From Isoetes taiwanensis (taxonomy: Eukaryota > Streptophyta > Lycopodiopsida > Isoetales > Isoetaceae), in assembly GCA_021234155.1 (NCBI GenBank), contig JAJEKV010000015.1, positions 2,144,852 through 2,208,851 on the forward strand: a DNA stretch of 64,000 nt, written 5' to 3'. The translations under genes were made by a program, and so were the position numbers. This document shows, one piece after another, positions 34,490 to 46,057 of the stretch (positions are counted from its first letter, which is position 1; every line of letters begins with the position of its first letter). The notes beneath the pieces were generated by a model that was not told the DNA's origin, ran no database searches, and saw nothing but the letters and a program-made list of their open reading frames with translations.

Positions 34490-34936
34490 GGGAAAATTTT
34501 GCCCCTTTCGATGCTTTGTTTGAATCGGTCTAATGGTAGGAGACGCGTTACTGTTAGATGTGCCCTTTGTGATGAATATCAGTTTGTTGGAAGAAAGAAC
34601 TCGGATCAAATTCAGGAACCAGGATATGCGTCATCGGAATACTATGGCGCTTTAAAAAGAGGAGTAGTGTGGTTTGGTAGAAGGCTATGGGAAAAATCCA
34701 TGGTTACGCTCCTCAAAGATGTTGCTCTGTTATGTTGCCATCTCCGGTAGTTGTGAGCGATTAAAGCCCAGCAAATCATGGAGTGACCTTCCCGACTTAT
34801 CTTCTCCCGTTCCACAGAGTATTCCAGCGAGGAGGTCTACTTCATCTATTAACAATTCTGCCGGAAGCAGGAGGCTCGATTTTGGTCTTTTAACCGCCCC
34901 TTGCTGCATCTTCCGCTGTCTCGAATTTCCCTAGCC
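34490..34936 (+). other. Gene-like cargo inside the TIR element
   Basis: One frame (34,499-34,750) reads MLCLNRSNGRRRVTVRCALC, then DEYQFVGRKNSDQIQEPGYA and RLWEKSMVTLLKDVA. An overlapping frame continues SKSWSDLPDLSSPVPQSIPA and RRSTSSINNSAGSRRLDFG to 34,934. The composition is protein-like and differs from the repeat-rich ends. No domain is recognised. It may be a captured host gene piece, as in Pack-type elements, or chance open sequence. Confidence 0.4.
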
Positions 34937-35457
34937 ATACCCTCGTTTTCCTGTCACATTTTTTCACAGACCCTGTTAATCCTTCTGCATTTTTTTACAG
35001 ATCCCATGGTTAATCCGGCATTTTTGCCGCCTTCATCCACATTTTTACATATCATCTCCATTCCGGTTACATTTTGCATAGAACACATACATCTTGCATC
35101 TTTGCTTCCTGCATTTTTGCTTCCTGTTCAATCCGGTTAAACAGATTTTTTTTTTTTCTCCCTCCCGGAGTCCCGGTTTTATCTTGTTCTTACTTGAAAA
35201 TACCCTGTTCCTTGTTTTTTTTCTTGCTTTAAAGCAAAGCGGCCATGGCATTGCCAATATTGGCAAGGGGTTCAAATCCCCATCCATAAAAATTCTCGAG
35301 GCAGTGCATAGGATAACAATGGACAGGCACAAAAAATGGAGTAGCACAACTTTATATTTTCTTCCAATTCCACCCTATTTTCTTCCAATTCAATCCACCC
35401 TGCTTGCTTTTGCAAGCAAATGTAAGTTATACTTTGAGAATCTGCCGCTCATCTGCA

Positions 35458-35945
35458 GAAATTGATTCCATCTGGCGGAATCACGGAGGAGTGATTCCAT
35501 CTGGCGGAATCACGGCGGAGTGATTCACCCGACGGAATCACTAAACCGTGATTCCGGCCCCACGTAATAGCGTGGTTGTGATACCGCCGCTGGAATGCAT
35601 TCGTGGTGATTCCTTCTCGAATAATCTTACATTTGTGATTCCACCGGGCCGAATCGCATGGTTGTGATTCCATCTGGCGGAATAGCAATGTTGTGATTCT
35701 GTCTGGCGGGATACGTAAGTGGTGATTCCATCTCACGTAATCGATGTTCGTGGATTCCATCCGGGCGGAATAGCGAGGTTGTGATTCCGTCTGACGGAAT
35801 AACACGATTGTGATTCCGTCTCGCGGAATAAATAATACGGGTTGTGATTCCGATCGGCGGAATACATGAGCGGTGATTCCATCTCAAGAATCAGAATTGG
35901 CGATTCCATCCGGCGGAATAGCAAAGTTGTGATTCCGCCCGGAAG
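35458..35945. repeat. Subterminal array of ~19 GTGATTCC...GGAAT motifs
   Basis: Units of about 25-30 bp with consensus GTGATTCCATCTGGCGGAAT, each itself a small inverted repeat (GATTCC/GGAATC), e.g. 35,462, 35,490, 35,673 and 35,777. The TIR contains the same GTGATTCC and GGAATCAC words. Clustered subterminal words of this kind are known transposase-binding sites in several plant DNA transposon groups; binding here is inferred. Confidence 0.85.
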
Positions 35946-36016
35946 GTATAAATGACCAAAGCGACCCGTCAGTCACGGATAACGGGGCTCGTACGGATAA
36001 CAGGGTCTCCCTACCG

Positions 36017-36067
36017 GTGATTCCGCGGGATGGAATTTTTTGCGATGGAATCACAATAACCGGGGTA
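36017..36067 (-). repeat. Right 51-bp terminal inverted repeat
   Basis: Starts GTGATTCCGCGGGATGG and ends AATAACCGGGGTA; the exact inverse of the left repeat. Confidence 0.92.
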
Positions 36068-37580
36068 AAAATATTTTGTTCCGATTTAGATATCTAAGTG
36101 TTCAACTAAATACTCAAGCATTAACTTATAACAGAATAACTTAAGTTATCATCCTTAAAACAAAAGAGATATTGTCTAGCATAACGCCACTTTTTTTTAA
36201 ACAAATAGACCTCAGTTAGTTGCTGCCACTATAGAAGTTCCTGTAAGCCAAGATGTGCAGCCAGTTGAACTTGGCATCCCGAATCCATCCTTTCGATTCC
36301 ATCATCCATGCAAAACACCTAATCCTAGGACAAGAGAGCCACATTGAGAGGAGAATATCCGTACCTGCAGCCAATCAAGCAAACATTAGCACAAAAGTGG
36401 TAATGAAGCAAGGGCCAAAAGGTACATTGGGTATTCTCGCTCTTTTGCCCTTCACCCAATGTAGCCTTTTGCCCAAAAAGTTAGTGTAAAGCAACCTGGA
36501 AAAAAGGGGAATGTAAAAGTAAACAACAAACATTTTGTCTAAACCAATAGGCATATAATGATGCAATATGCATCCTCTATAAAATGTTTTTAGAATGTTA
36601 TTCCTTCAAACAACTTATTTCTCAGACATTGCAAAGACATATTATCTGGTGCAAAACAATGCAGCCTTAAAAATATTTCATGTATCAGGAGTTTATTAAT
36701 CTAGCAGCGGATTCCTTATTCCTGCATCAGTCTATTGCATGTAACAGCGTTTGTTACCATACTCTTATGCAGCTTTGCCTCGTTAGGCTCAGATATATTG
36801 ACCATAAATTCAAGAACGTCATATGAAAAGCAAAAAGAGTTTTCGGACTGTGTTGAAGCTTGGAGTAACCATAAGCTTTGTTGTTTTTGCGAGACTCCTG
36901 GCCCTCTTTGGAAGGAGTTCGATCTTGCTTTTAGAGCATGAAACCGACCAAGGAAACGTGTCGCTTCATGTGTTCACCACGAAATAAGATACTTGCTAAG
37001 AGCCAAAATATCTGCTGAAGGCCATGTGCTTGCCAAAATATTCAAAGATCCATTCAAAGATCTTTCTGATGTATTGTCCTTGATAGTCATACCAGCTTAT
37101 ATGCTTGCAGATATAAACGAACTTTGAAGTATCACTACATGTTTAGGATATCCAATAAGCTGATTTTCGGATCTTCAGAGCAAGCCCATTATAAGATATC
37201 TGCTATTCTTCCTCTGGAGCACGCTAGCAGCCAAGGACTTCATGAACTTGTTTTTAGAGCACCTGCCGGTTCATGTATTAGCCACGAAATGGCTATAGCC
37301 ATAAAATGCTCATCTGCTAGTGGGCATTTTTGCCTAAGAACGACATATCTGAAAGCGTCGTTCGGCAAACCCTAAAGGTAATTCGTTGAAAAATAGCCTT
37401 GCTTTAACATATTTTCAACCCCAAATTATCCTTTAATTCTAAATTAAGAAGGAAATGTATTTATTTGCATCATAAGCAATTAATTTTTGCACCGCTATCT
37501 TCCAGTAAATCCAGAGTAATAATTATATGCCATGTTGCATATTCAAGTGCATATGTAAAGATTACTCATACTAGTTGAAA

Positions 37581-37721
37581 AACTTTCATGTGTTTCCCAT
37601 GTGATAGCTCACATTCAAGAGATACATGTCAGAATAACTTTCATGTGTTTCCCATGTGATAGCTCACATTCAAGAGATACATGTCAATCAATAATTAAAA
37701 AAAAAAAAAAAAAAAAAAAAA
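37581..37721. repeat. Perfect 51-bp duplication followed by poly(A)
   Basis: Two identical 51-bp units (37,581-37,631 and 37,636-37,686), starting AACTTTCATGTG and ending GATACATGTCA, are separated by GAAT. A 25-A run follows at 37,697-37,721. Confidence 0.85.
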
Positions 37722-39778
37722 CCTTTTAAAATCTGTTCAACAGACTTTTACCTTCCACGAACTTTTGCAAAGACCACTTCTGGCCAATATGCAGCCTTAA
37801 GACAAAACAGGTGTAAATTTTGACTTAAGCCTTAAAAATGGTTAAACATTTATCAAAAGAAATTACCAGATTCTCTTCAGAAATAATGATTTCCTCTTTA
37901 TCAATTCAATTAATGTTCTTCTTCAATACATCATATTACCCCTTAAAAGAATTCAGTATTGACTAAAAAACGACATAAGATTGAAAATGAAGTTTAGAAT
38001 TTCCCTTGTCTTTCAAATCAACAGCTCAACAGCCTTGTCCAAAATGTGACCTCAAAGTCATCATGTCATGTAGCTTCTCCAACTTGAATGAATGGGAAAC
38101 ATACACAGGAGCAAGAAATCCCGTTACCTGCAGTAAACCAGAGGACAATTAGCCTTAATCGGGGTAAAGCCCTAAGCACTAAAGGTGTAAGCTACGGATT
38201 CCTTGGGCTTATAAGCCTTCGCCTTGCATGTTAACATAAACACAATAGATGGGTATATTTATCAGGCAGAGAATATGAAAAAGTACTCTGCCTTTAAAAA
38301 TTAACTTACATGCAACCTTTATATTCTGCATGCATGCTCATTAAATGCTTTCAAACCAGCTTATGACAGGGTCTGGAAGCTTCATTACTGGTAACCCTAG
38401 CAGTCACCAGGCTTGTTGACAGTGAATAAGAACTAATTTAACAAAAACCATTCCATTACCAGAGGAAGTAACCAGTTTATTATGCCCACTGCTATTCATG
38501 CATGCACATCTATGAGCTTCACCCTTTCTGTGCAAGGATGCACTCAAGATCATCCTTGTGTAGTTGCTAATAAACAGAAGCAAAGCAATCATTACCCATA
38601 GGACCAGCATTTGTAGCAAAGCCCTCTGCAAATCTACCATGCCCCTAAAGCTTAAAATTTAAGGCTCTAAAATCATAACAACAATTAATACTGCATCAGC
38701 TCCTATAAGCCTCAATAATACAGAAATTTCTTGCAGTAGTATTAATAAGTTTAGCCAAATGCTAGATCTACCAAGAACATAGCCAAAACTCGTGTATGCT
38801 TATGCCTTCTTACCCATGTAAAACATAACAGAGAACTGTCCATGATCATTATTTCCCTCCAAAATGTTAAAGTTAGCTTACTGCTTACGTGAAATCAGTA
38901 AAAATAATTTTATCTCACTTAATGCTCAATGCAAAATGTATGTATTTCATAAGCCTAAGCTGTGAGCAGAAGTGAAATCCCAAGAGAACCTGGGACGAAA
39001 ATATTAACAATAAATGACATGTACAATTACCAAGTGCAGAACCCTACAAAACTGTTCCATGACCATAGCTATTTTAGATTTGTTCCAGGAAATAATTTTG
39101 TCTACAATCCTTATGTCTACATGAGATCACCAAGACACAGTTCAACACAAGCACAAAGGTAAGAGCCTGGACTAAATTATCACAGCAATGTAAGCATAGA
39201 TATGCCGTTCTTTTTTGGCTTAAAGCAAGATGTAGAAAGCCCATACTAGACTGAAAGTGTACTGCAGGATAATGCATTATAGTAACGAGCCAGAGATTTA
39301 ATAACAATACATCAAGCATTTTACACAAAATAGACAAGGCATTTGAATTGAATTAATCAGACCTGAGAGGAGCCATTTGTCTCATCTTTAATGCCATCGG
39401 CTTGAGGAAATCCTTGTTGCCATACACATCCAGCGTATCCAGAGAAATTGCAGTTGAATGCTCACCATTATTGCTCTTCTTTTTGCACTATTTCTTCTAG
39501 CATTCAGACCATCTGAAGCCCCATTTCCTTTGTCCTTTTCAATTCAATTCGCATCACAAATTATGGTATTATAATGTAGCAATTTGATCACTGTAGGATG
39601 AATATCAGATGCTAGCTGTTGCTTAAACACCACACAGGCCGCAAGCTCTGCTTCGCACTACCCTAATTAGGGTTCTCTGATAGCTTAAAATCAAGTCATG
39701 GACTGGCCGATTTTTCATATTTGCTCAACCTAATCTCTGTAAAATCACAGCCTTACCATTTACCAATGGTTCGGATCA

Positions 39779-39830
39779 CTCCAAGCTTCCATATGCCAGA
39801 TGTGCTCCAAGCTTCCATATGCCAGATGTG
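39779..39830. repeat. Perfect 26-bp tandem duplication
   Basis: CTCCAAGCTTCCATATGCCA plus GATGTG occurs twice in a row without mismatch. Confidence 0.9.
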
Positions 39831-40526
39831 CAGTGGCGAACATGCTTGTCAATTCCGGAAATGTAATTTCTACAATCGTACACAATTTTAGGGTTACAAT
39901 ATCTTTGTCCATGGTATTTTTAATGTTGCACGATTTTCCTTATTGTGGACCACATAAGTATACATGTTCATACCATAAGTGAATGCCAATGCGAATACTG
40001 TAGGTGAATGCCAATGCCAATGCTAATAAGGTCAGTGCAGTAAACAGTTTCTATTGCCGTTTCCACATGCCAACAATCATGCTATTCATTTTAGATGACA
40101 TACCTTATGTCCCACCATTGTTACCAAATTGCTATATCTCAAGTTATCTATAGTAATAAGTAATCTCAATAATGTCCTTAGGTCGAATAACTAGCCATGT
40201 AGCAATCTCAATATGCAATCTCTCATGCCCTGCCCATCATATTTTTTCATGACTCATGTTCGTCTTAGTTTGTCAAAAGCCTAACATTTAGGCGACCTTA
40301 TACAAGCCACTTGCACCTTCCATCCGACGTGCATACATGCCACATGTCGTTTTCCTTGAAAATATATCCCGTTTCATGCATATACATTTTGCTCTGCCAT
40401 TGCAATCAGGTTTAAACTTCTGCAATCACCATCATGGCTTATGGCTACATGTCATGGTCTATAGACAATCATACTTTTGCCTCATTTGTCTTTACACCAA
40501 ATCATTTGCATTCCACATTATTCCCA

Positions 40527-43500
40527 AAAAAAAAAAAAAAAAAAAACATAGATTTAATAGAAAAAATAAACATGTTAGCTTGCTGGTTGCACTGGTTAAA
40601 GCACTTTGATTAGAATATTCAATTCTTTTGGTAGAGGTTCGAGTATTTATTGCGTATTTCAAAACCTTAAGCGAACCTGTATTTCGTATTTCAAAATCAT
40701 AGGCGCCCCCAATCATAAGTGACCATAATCGAAATGAAAGGCGCCCAGAGGCTTCAATCTATGATCTAGACCATAGGACAAATCCAACGACCAAGGTAAT
40801 CCAGGGCGCATTCCGTGTAGAATATGTAGCACAATAATAGGGGATTCTGGGGGGATTTGATATGGATGCATAAACTATTTCTAAAACCATAGACTATACC
40901 CCTAAATTTTTTCAATAGGTTATTATTTAAAAAAAAAAAGGGCATAGATTTAATAGAAAAAATAAACACGTTAGCTTGCTGGTTGCATTGGTTAAAGCAT
41001 TCTGATTAAGATATTGAATTATTTTGGTAAAGGTTCGACCATTCGTATTGCATATTTCAAAACCTTATGCGAACTTGTATTTCGTATTTCAAACTCATAG
41101 GCACCCCGAATCATAAGTGACCATAATCGAAACGAGAGGCGTCGAGGGGCCTCAATCTATGATCTGGACTATACGATGGACAGATCCAACAACCGAGGTA
41201 GTGTAGAGCGCACCCCGTATAGAATATGTAGCACAATAATAGGGGGTTCTAGGGGGATTTGATATGGATGCATAAATCACCATTCCTAAAACCATAGACC
41301 ATATCCATAAAACAATTCAATGGGTTATTAAAAAAAAAGACATAGAATTAATAGAAAAAATAAACACGTTAGCTTGCTGATTGCATTGGTTAAAGCATTC
41401 TGATTAGAATATTGAATTTACTTGGTAGAGGTTCAAGTCTTTGTATTGCATATTTCAAAACCTTAGGCGAACCTGTATTTCATATTTCAAAATCATAGGA
41501 ACCCCCAATCATGAGTGACCATAATCAAAACGAGAGGCGCCCTGAGGCCCCAACATATGATCTGGCCATAGGATGGACGGATCCAACGACCAAGGTAGTC
41601 CAGGACGCACCTCGTGTAGAATATATAACACAATAACAGGGAGCTCTAAGGGGGATTAATCACCATTCTTAAAACCATTGACTATACCCCTACAACAATT
41701 CAATAGGTTATTATTAAAAAAAGACATGGATTTAATAGAAAAAATAAACACGTTAGCTTGCTAGTTGCATTGATTGTAAAGGTTTGAGTATTCGTATTGC
41801 ATATATCAAAACCTTAAGCGAACTTGTATTTCGTATTTCAAAATCATAGGTGCCCCCAATCATAAGTGACCATAATCAAAATGAGAGGTGCTAGAGGCCT
41901 CAATCTATGATCTGAACCATACGATGGACAGATCCAACAACCGAGGTAGTCGAGGGCACACCCCGTGTAGAATATGTAGCATAATAACAGGGGATTCGAT
42001 ATGGATGCCTAAATCACCATTCCTGAAACCATAGACCATATCCCCGAAACAATTCAATGGTTTATTAAAAAAAAGACATAGAATTAATAAAAAAATAAAC
42101 ACGTTAGCTTGTTGATTGCATTGGTTAAAGCATTCTGATTAGAATATTTGAAATTTTTTGGTATTTCAAAACCTTAGGCGAACCTGTATTTCATATTTCA
42201 AAATCATAGGCACCCCCAATCATAAGTGACCATAATCAAAACGAGAGGCGCCCTGAAGCCCCAACAAATGATCTGAACCATAGGATGGACGGATCCAACG
42301 ACCAAGGTAGTCTAAGGCGCACCTCGTGTAGAATATACAGCACAATAACAGGGAACTCTAAGGGGGATTTGATATGGATGCATAAATCACCATTCTTAAA
42401 ACCATTGACTATACCCCTACAACAATTCAATAGGTTATTATTAAAAAAAGACATAGATTTAATAGAAAAAATAAATACGTTAGCTTGCTAGTTGCATTGA
42501 TTAAAGCATTTTGATTAGGATATTGAATTCTTTTGGTAAAGGTTTGAGTAATCGTATTGCATATATCAAAACCTTAAGCGAACTTGTATTTCGTATTTCA
42601 AAATCATAGGTGCCCCCAATCATAAGTGACCATAATCGAAATGAGAGGCCCCAGAGGCCTCAATCTATGATTTGAACCATACGATGGACAGATCCAACAA
42701 CCGAGGTAGTCGAGGGCGCACCCCATGTAGAATATGTGGCATAATAACAGAGGATCTGATATGGATACATAAATCACCATTCCTGAAACCATAGACCATA
42801 TCCCTAAAACAATTCAATGGGTTATTATAAAAACAAAACATAGATTTAATAGAAAAAGTAAACACGTTAGCTTGTTGATTGCATTGGTTAAAACATTCTG
42901 ATTAGAATATTGAATTGTTTTACTAGACGTTCAAGTCTTCATATTGCATATTTCAAAACCTTAGGTAAACCTTTATTTCATATTTCAAAATCATAAGCGC
43001 CCCCAATCATAAGTGACCATAATCGAAACGAGAAGCGCCCTAAGGCCCCAACATATGATCTGGACCATACGATGGATAGATCCAACGACCAAGCTAGTCC
43101 AGGACACATCTCGTGTAGAATATGTAGCACAATAACAGGGGGTTCTAGGGCGATTTGATATAGATGCATAAATCACCATTCTTGAAACCATAGACCATAC
43201 CCCTAAAACAATTCAATGGGTTATTATAAAAGAAAAACATAGATTTAATAGAAAAACTAAATACGTTAGCTTGCTAGTCGCATTGGTTAAAGCATTATGA
43301 TTATAATATTGAATTCTTTTGGTAGAGGTTCAAGTATTCGTATTGCATATTTCAAAACCTTAAGCAAACCTGTATTTCGTATTTAAAAATTATAGGTGCC
43401 CCCAATCATAAGTGACCATAATCGAAACAAGAGGCGCCCAAAGGCCTCAATCTACGATCTGGACCATAGGATGGACAGATCCAACGACCAATGTAGTCCA

Positions 43501-43550
43501 TGGCACATCCGTATAGAATATGTAGCAAAATAATAGAGGGTTTCTTTTGT
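40527..43550 (+). repeat. Head-to-tail array of ~8 SINE-like units
   Basis: About eight units of 354-400 bp. The word TTAGCTTG recurs near 40,573, 40,970, 41,370, 41,752, 42,106, 42,480, 42,867 and 43,265. Each unit has an A-rich start with GATTTAATAGAAAAA, then GTTAGCTTGCTGGTTGCATT, GGTTAAAGCATTCTGATTA, GGTTCGAGTATTCG, ACCTTAAGCGAACCTG, CCATAATCGAAACGAGAGGC, GTGTAGAATATGTAGCACA and GGGTTATTATT. The segment from TAGCTTG to GGTTCGAG has the order and spacing of a tRNA gene's A box, anticodon arm and B box, suggesting a tRNA-derived SINE head. The first unit follows a 21-A run. Similar minus-strand open frames recurring from unit to unit are a by-product of repetition, not genes. RNA polymerase III activity is inferred, not shown. 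Confidence 0.8.
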
Positions 43551-43730
43551 ATTTATGTGTACTTTTTACTATGGTTTTTATATGATTTGATTGTGTATTG
43601 CACGAGACATATGAATGCATATATCTAGAGTGCACACACACTCGTAAACTCTTGTGACACTTTGTAATGGTTACACCCATAAATTTCAATATATGTGAAT
43701 TCGAAATATGCAAGCTTCAAGAAGGGCATT
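43530..43730 (+). repeat. Terminal repeat segment, copy 3
   Basis: Continues the last array unit: ATGTAGCAAAATAATAGAGGG, T-rich stretch, ATATCTAGAGTGCACAC. Same block order as 26,433-26,650 and 29,692-29,930, but more diverged after the GTGCAC word. Confidence 0.55.
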
Positions 43731-46057
43731 ATATGATTTTCTTGCTTCTGTGCCTCCACTTTTTTTTTTCAAGGACTACTCAATGAGGCGAAGAAAAAGG
43801 ATGCCTTGATGGGTTCGTAGTGCTAGATTGGACTGGATTTCAAGCAGGATCAGTCTCTGGCAAGCTCTGGTGAAGTATCAATTTTTTTGGGCTTGTGTCT
43901 TTGCTCTAGCAGTCAAGCTACTGGCTTCTTTCTAAATGGGCAAGCAGTCGAAGGAACCTAGAACCAACACTTCATCGACAGATAGAGGGGGCATCATACA
44001 AGGACGTAAAAGAAATGACCAATCTGTGAGGCCAGATAACGTCTATCTTTGGACAAGAGAAGGATGAGCCAAGCTCATTGAACTGAAGATTCCACGATCT
44101 TCCGACAAGACAATAGATAGAAAACCCATGTATCTGTAATAGAAGAAAGCGCGTTGGAAAATTTATAAATGCCTGTGGGTGTTTGCCTTGAAATGCTTTG
44201 CTTGCTCCTTTATAGATGCTTCTTTGCAAAAGCCAGTGATTAAATACCTTAGGGATTCGCAGCTCTACTGCTATTAATTTGTTAGGCACATGTTAAACCA
44301 TACTTATGTGGTTGTATATCTTAATACATAGATACCTTAATTCATCATAGACATTCATTGTACTCTCATTCTTAGTGGATCATCTTAAAACGAGACTGGA
44401 CTATTGCAATTTGCATGAAGGGAAGTTAGAAAATAGGAAGGTTATGTGGCAACATATTTTGAAACACGACTACTTTGGTTCATCATACACCTTCATCATT
44501 TGGTAAGTACATAAAGATTGTTTTGTACATTTGACATTAAGTAACATTATAGAAGTTGAAAGTCGTATTTAATTAAAGTGGGACTCATTCCATTCCCACT
44601 TTTTTTGGGAACCCTGTTAATTTACACAAAAAGAAGCACCCCGATCCGAAAACTGGCCATAATTGGAATTTTTGTCTATTAGTGTGCATCCAAGCTTTTC
44701 TTCCAGTTTTCTTGGATAGCGTGTCGAGAACAAGAACAATGCAACACAAACACAGGAATTTCATTACAGCTTGAAACCAAAGTTCTAATTGAAAAAGATT
44801 CTTAGTTGAACATTTTGGCTCTATTTTCTTAGGTGGGTAGACAATAGATCACAAATTCCAACAAAAATTAAGCAAATTGTTTACTTAATCACCCAAAAAT
44901 ACTAGTTTTGAGATACCTTATCAAAACATATATAAATCATATTGTAATTTTTCTTTTTTCTTTTTTGTTCTGCGCCGTCATCTAAACTCGCCTTTAAGCG
45001 ACACGTATTTTGGCAAAAAACCATTTGTCGACACGTTATTCCGGCAGCGTTCGAGAAGCCTGTTGCGCCGGAGGACACATGCCGGATCGTGGAAGAAAAT
45101 CGTGTATGATCGATGGCTGCGTGTAGATTTAAGGTTTCTTGCTGGTTAAGGATTCTGCATTTGCCGCCAGAACTGTCGAAATGGAAGCCTTGTATGCTAT
45201 GGAGGTACGCAATCTTCCTTCACAGAGGTACACAAGATTTTGATCCTCGTTTTGTTTGAGGAAGGGGCAGAGATGGATGCATGGATGAATGGGTTTCATG
45301 TGTGTAATCGAGGGAAACGTAAGGCTCAACGCTTCTGTATTATCGTTCTTTTTAAGATTTGAGGCTGATCCGGCAACTGGAGGTATCACCAGAGTCCTAT
45401 TATCTTATAGCTTGAAGAGCGGCATGCTTCTTTCCCGACTACGCCACGTAAAAAAGGGCCTCGAAGGTAAGCTTGCCCTTTACGTTTTAGTTAATCTTGG
45501 TTTATTTCGTTGCTTCATCCCACAAAATGTATTCCCTTTCCGGCTGAAGATTTTGAAGCGGAATATTTTGCCCCTATGGCTCGATGCGACCGGCAAACTC
45601 GTTTTTAAGTGTCTCCGATTCGTTTCTAACTTTGTATCAAGGGGTTGGCATCACTTTTAAAGTTGTTCCACATCTTGACATGTTTGTTTGTTTGGTCCTG
45701 TTTGCAACAACAAAACAATCATGCTAAGCGAGAAATGGATAAAGCAAAGACACGGTGGCAATAAGAAAAAAGGAGAAGGCATAAGGCACAAAGGAAGTTT
45801 TCCCTTGAATCTCTCTTTGCGGTACTTCTCATGCTTCCAATGTTCTTTATCATGGAGGGCATTATTCACATAATCGGGACTCTGATTGGCTCCTCAAATC
45901 AGTAATAAGTGCCCTCATATTTTTCAAACCTATTTGCAATTTTTTTTTGAGTAAAAGTTTGTAGGATCGTGAAAGAGAGCCTTTTAATTCTTCTTATTTG
46001 CTTCATAGGATAAGTCATGCATAGTAGCCTTTTGTTGATTCTCTCAAGGTTTTGCAG
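43731..46057. other. Intergenic; weak plus frame at 45,289-45,660
   Basis: No recognised gene. At 45,361-45,466 a plus frame reads DPATGGITRVLLSYSLKSG and SRLRHVKKGLEG before a GGTAAGC donor-like site. A minus frame across 45,389-45,129 (IPPVAGSASNLKKNDNTEA) overlaps it. At most one could be real. Confidence 0.35.

Larger units (their letters stand above)
33588..36067. mobile_element. 2,480-bp TIR DNA transposon, non-autonomous
   Basis: The ends are perfect 51-bp inverted repeats (33,588-33,638 and 36,017-36,067) starting TACCCCGGTTATTGTGATTC, flanked by a 10-bp direct repeat AAAATATTTT. Inside the TIRs, shorter inverted matches continue (TATACCTTCCGG near 33,760 against CCGGAAGGTATA near 35,938). 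A dense array of GTGATTCC...GGAAT motifs fills the right subterminal 490 bp, with sparser motifs on the left. No transposase domain is readable on either strand, so movement would need a transposase in trans. A 9-11-bp target duplication with long TIRs suits Mutator-like elements; subterminal motif arrays are also usual in hAT and CACTA elements. Perfect TIRs suggest recent activity. Confidence 0.88.
36068..40526. other. Long anonymous AT-rich region
   Basis: Begins with the right target duplication (36,068-36,077). No gene is recognised in 4.4 kb. A minus-strand stretch at about 39,530-39,362 reads RRNSAKRRA and, one frame over, NGEHSTAISLDTLDVYGN then KDFLKPMALKMRQMAPLR up to a CTGA edge; it looks like decayed coding sequence of unknown family. 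Tandem duplications in this region are listed separately. Confidence 0.4.

Noticed and set aside
41905-43191. Similar minus-strand open frames recurring through the SINE-like array
   Set aside because: They recur because the DNA units recur. Units disagree in length and frame and there is no start context or domain.
40527-43550. CRISPR-like array
   Set aside because: Units are 354-400 bp with no short conserved repeat and unique spacers, and the DNA is plant nuclear.
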